6,744 nucleotides of DNA from NCBI GenBank assembly GCA_037127585.1, contig JBAXYB010000144.1, positions 1 through 6,744 on the forward strand, read 5' to 3'. The stretch's first letter is position 1. Each line of letters starts with the position of its first letter. This document shows, one piece after another, positions 6,309 through 6,744 of this stretch. Source of the DNA: CAINDI01 sp037127585 (GTDB lineage Bacteria; Verrucomicrobiota; Verrucomicrobiia; Palsa-1439). The position numbers and the translations under genes are program-made. A model generated the notes under the pieces. It was not told the DNA's origin. It did no database searches and worked only from the letters and a program-made list of their open reading frames with translations.

Positions 6309-6703
6309 TTCACCTTGTGGGCCCTGCCGGCGCTGCAATACGAACCCGGCGTGTGGACCAGATGCGCCACGCGCAGTTCCGCAACTTCATCGTCGGCGAT
6401 GGCCGGGCGAAACTCCGACAGCACATTCCATTCAAACTGTGGCGCGTGCGGGTAACGCTGCCGGTGCCGCTTCAACGCGAGCGGGATCAACCGCAACCGT
6501 TGGTCAATCCAGTCCGCGCCCCACGGCCCTTCGGCGCGGATCTGTTCGACCGACCGAAATTCAAAATAGATTGTCCGCCGCAACGCGTTGCCTTCCGTGC
6601 GCGGCGAACCGTGCAGTACCATGTCATCATGAATCAACCCGACATTTCTAACATGATCTAGGCCAGCGATGGTCGCTGGCTGTTGAGGTTCATTTGTTGT
6701 CAT
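6305..6703 (-). CDS. Phytanoyl-CoA dioxygenase-like protein lacking its N-terminal half (probable truncated or deleted gene)
   Basis: The 132-residue product holds only the second half of a PhyH fold: IHDDMVLHGSP with the distal metal histidine His31, then LRRTIYFEFRSVEQI with the 2-oxoglutarate arginine, and a long C-terminal part ending near HTPGSYCSA. The first-half HxD motif and the NG-x(5)-PGSH strand are missing, so the metal triad cannot form within this chain. The first roughly 20 residues (MTTNEPQQPATIAGLDHVRN) do not look like the preceding PhyH strand. The ATG at 6703 has an excellent Shine-Dalgarno and an ATGA overlap with an upstream frame, so the start itself looks natural; an internal deletion joining the true N-terminus to the C-terminal half is one explanation, and a misassembly is another. 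A perfect hairpin (6662-6680) sits just before the homology begins. An in-frame ATG at 6742 is an alternative start but is not preferred. Confidence 0.75.
   Translation of the reverse strand: MTTNEPQQPATIAGLDHVRNVGLIHDDMVLHGSPRTEGNALRRTIYFEFRSVEQIRAEGPWGADWIDQRLRLIPLALKRHRQRYPHAPQFEWNVLSEFRPAIADDEVAELRVAHLVHTPGSYCSAGRAHKVK
6662..6680. repeat. Perfect 8-bp-arm hairpin inside the shortened PhyH gene
   Basis: GCCAGCGA (6662-6669) and TCGCTGGC (6673-6680) are perfect inverted repeats around a 3-nt loop. They lie in the coding region just upstream, in gene sense, of where recognisable PhyH homology starts. This is a plausible deletion or rearrangement endpoint. Confidence 0.65.
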
Positions 6704-6744
6704 TTTATCTTCTCCGGGCTTCGCAGGGTCACGTCTTGACATTC
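6700..6744 (-). CDS. C-terminal end of an unidentified upstream gene (partial)
   Basis: A frame open from the right window edge reads ECQDVTLRSPEKIK and stops with TGA at 6702-6700, overlapping the ATG at 6703 as ATGA. That is the same junction type found three more times in this operon, which is the main reason to believe it. Fourteen codons are too few to name a product, and the frame could be open by chance. Confidence 0.35.
   Translation of the reverse strand, partial: ECQDVTLRSPEKIK
6711..6715 (-). promoter_or_regulatory. Shine-Dalgarno for the shortened PhyH gene
   Basis: GGAGA on the minus strand, 7 nt (AGATAAA) before ATG 6703. It decides this start over the in-frame ATG at 6742. 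Confidence 0.7.

Noticed and set aside
5637..6455. Plus-strand ORF of 272 codons opposite the longer URO-D-like gene
   Set aside because: It is antisense to a clear coding gene in GC-rich DNA, has no recognisable motifs and runs across the 6305-6308 gene junction.
1..6744. CRISPR array, tRNA, rRNA or insertion sequence with transposase
   Set aside because: No regularly spaced direct repeats, no tRNA- or rRNA-like sequence and no transposase motifs were seen; the repeats present are isolated hairpins.

Overview
This is a GC-rich bacterial window in which every supported gene lies on the minus strand, so transcription runs from high to low coordinates. The order lptB, long-form hpf, hprK, together with the URO-D-like and phytanoyl-CoA dioxygenase-like proteins, suggests a Gram-negative bacterium of the Verrucomicrobiota/Lentisphaerota/Kiritimatiellota type. 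That placement is an inference from gene content and was not tested by a search.

Region A (6744 down to 2033) is a tightly packed metabolic operon. In transcription order it holds the last codons of an unidentified gene, a shortened phytanoyl-CoA dioxygenase-like (PhyH) gene, a URO-D-superfamily gene, a complete PhyH-like gene, a second URO-D-superfamily gene, a canonical short-chain dehydrogenase (SDR) and a second, atypical SDR. Four of the six junctions are 4-nt ATGA stop/start overlaps. One is a 17-nt overlap, and one is a gap of about 38 nt or a short overlap, depending on the start chosen. This implies one co-translated pathway: Fe(II)/2-oxoglutarate hydroxylation, NAD(P)-dependent alcohol/carbonyl chemistry, and two TIM-barrel URO-D-like enzymes that lack the zinc triad of MtaA-type methyltransferases. 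The substrate cannot be read from the sequence.

Region B (2032 to 1718) is a non-coding gap of about 315 nt. It contains a large imperfect inverted repeat (1823-1896) that folds into a long bulged hairpin, a small GC hairpin, and a perfect 10-bp palindrome. It separates the metabolic operon from the housekeeping operon.

Region C (1717 to 1) is a housekeeping operon: lptB (LPS-transport ATPase), hpf (long ribosome hibernation factor) and the 5' part of hprK (HPr kinase/phosphorylase, cut by the window edge). The spacings are 13 nt and 2 nt. It resembles the proteobacterial lptB-rpoN-hpf-ptsN neighbourhood, with hprK following hpf directly and no rpoN or ptsN between.

The points most worth a second look are the shared H-x-D-G / S-N residues of the two URO-D-like paralogs, the PhyH gene lacking its HxD half with a perfect hairpin at the break, the tandem canonical/atypical SDR pair, and the intergenic inverted repeat.
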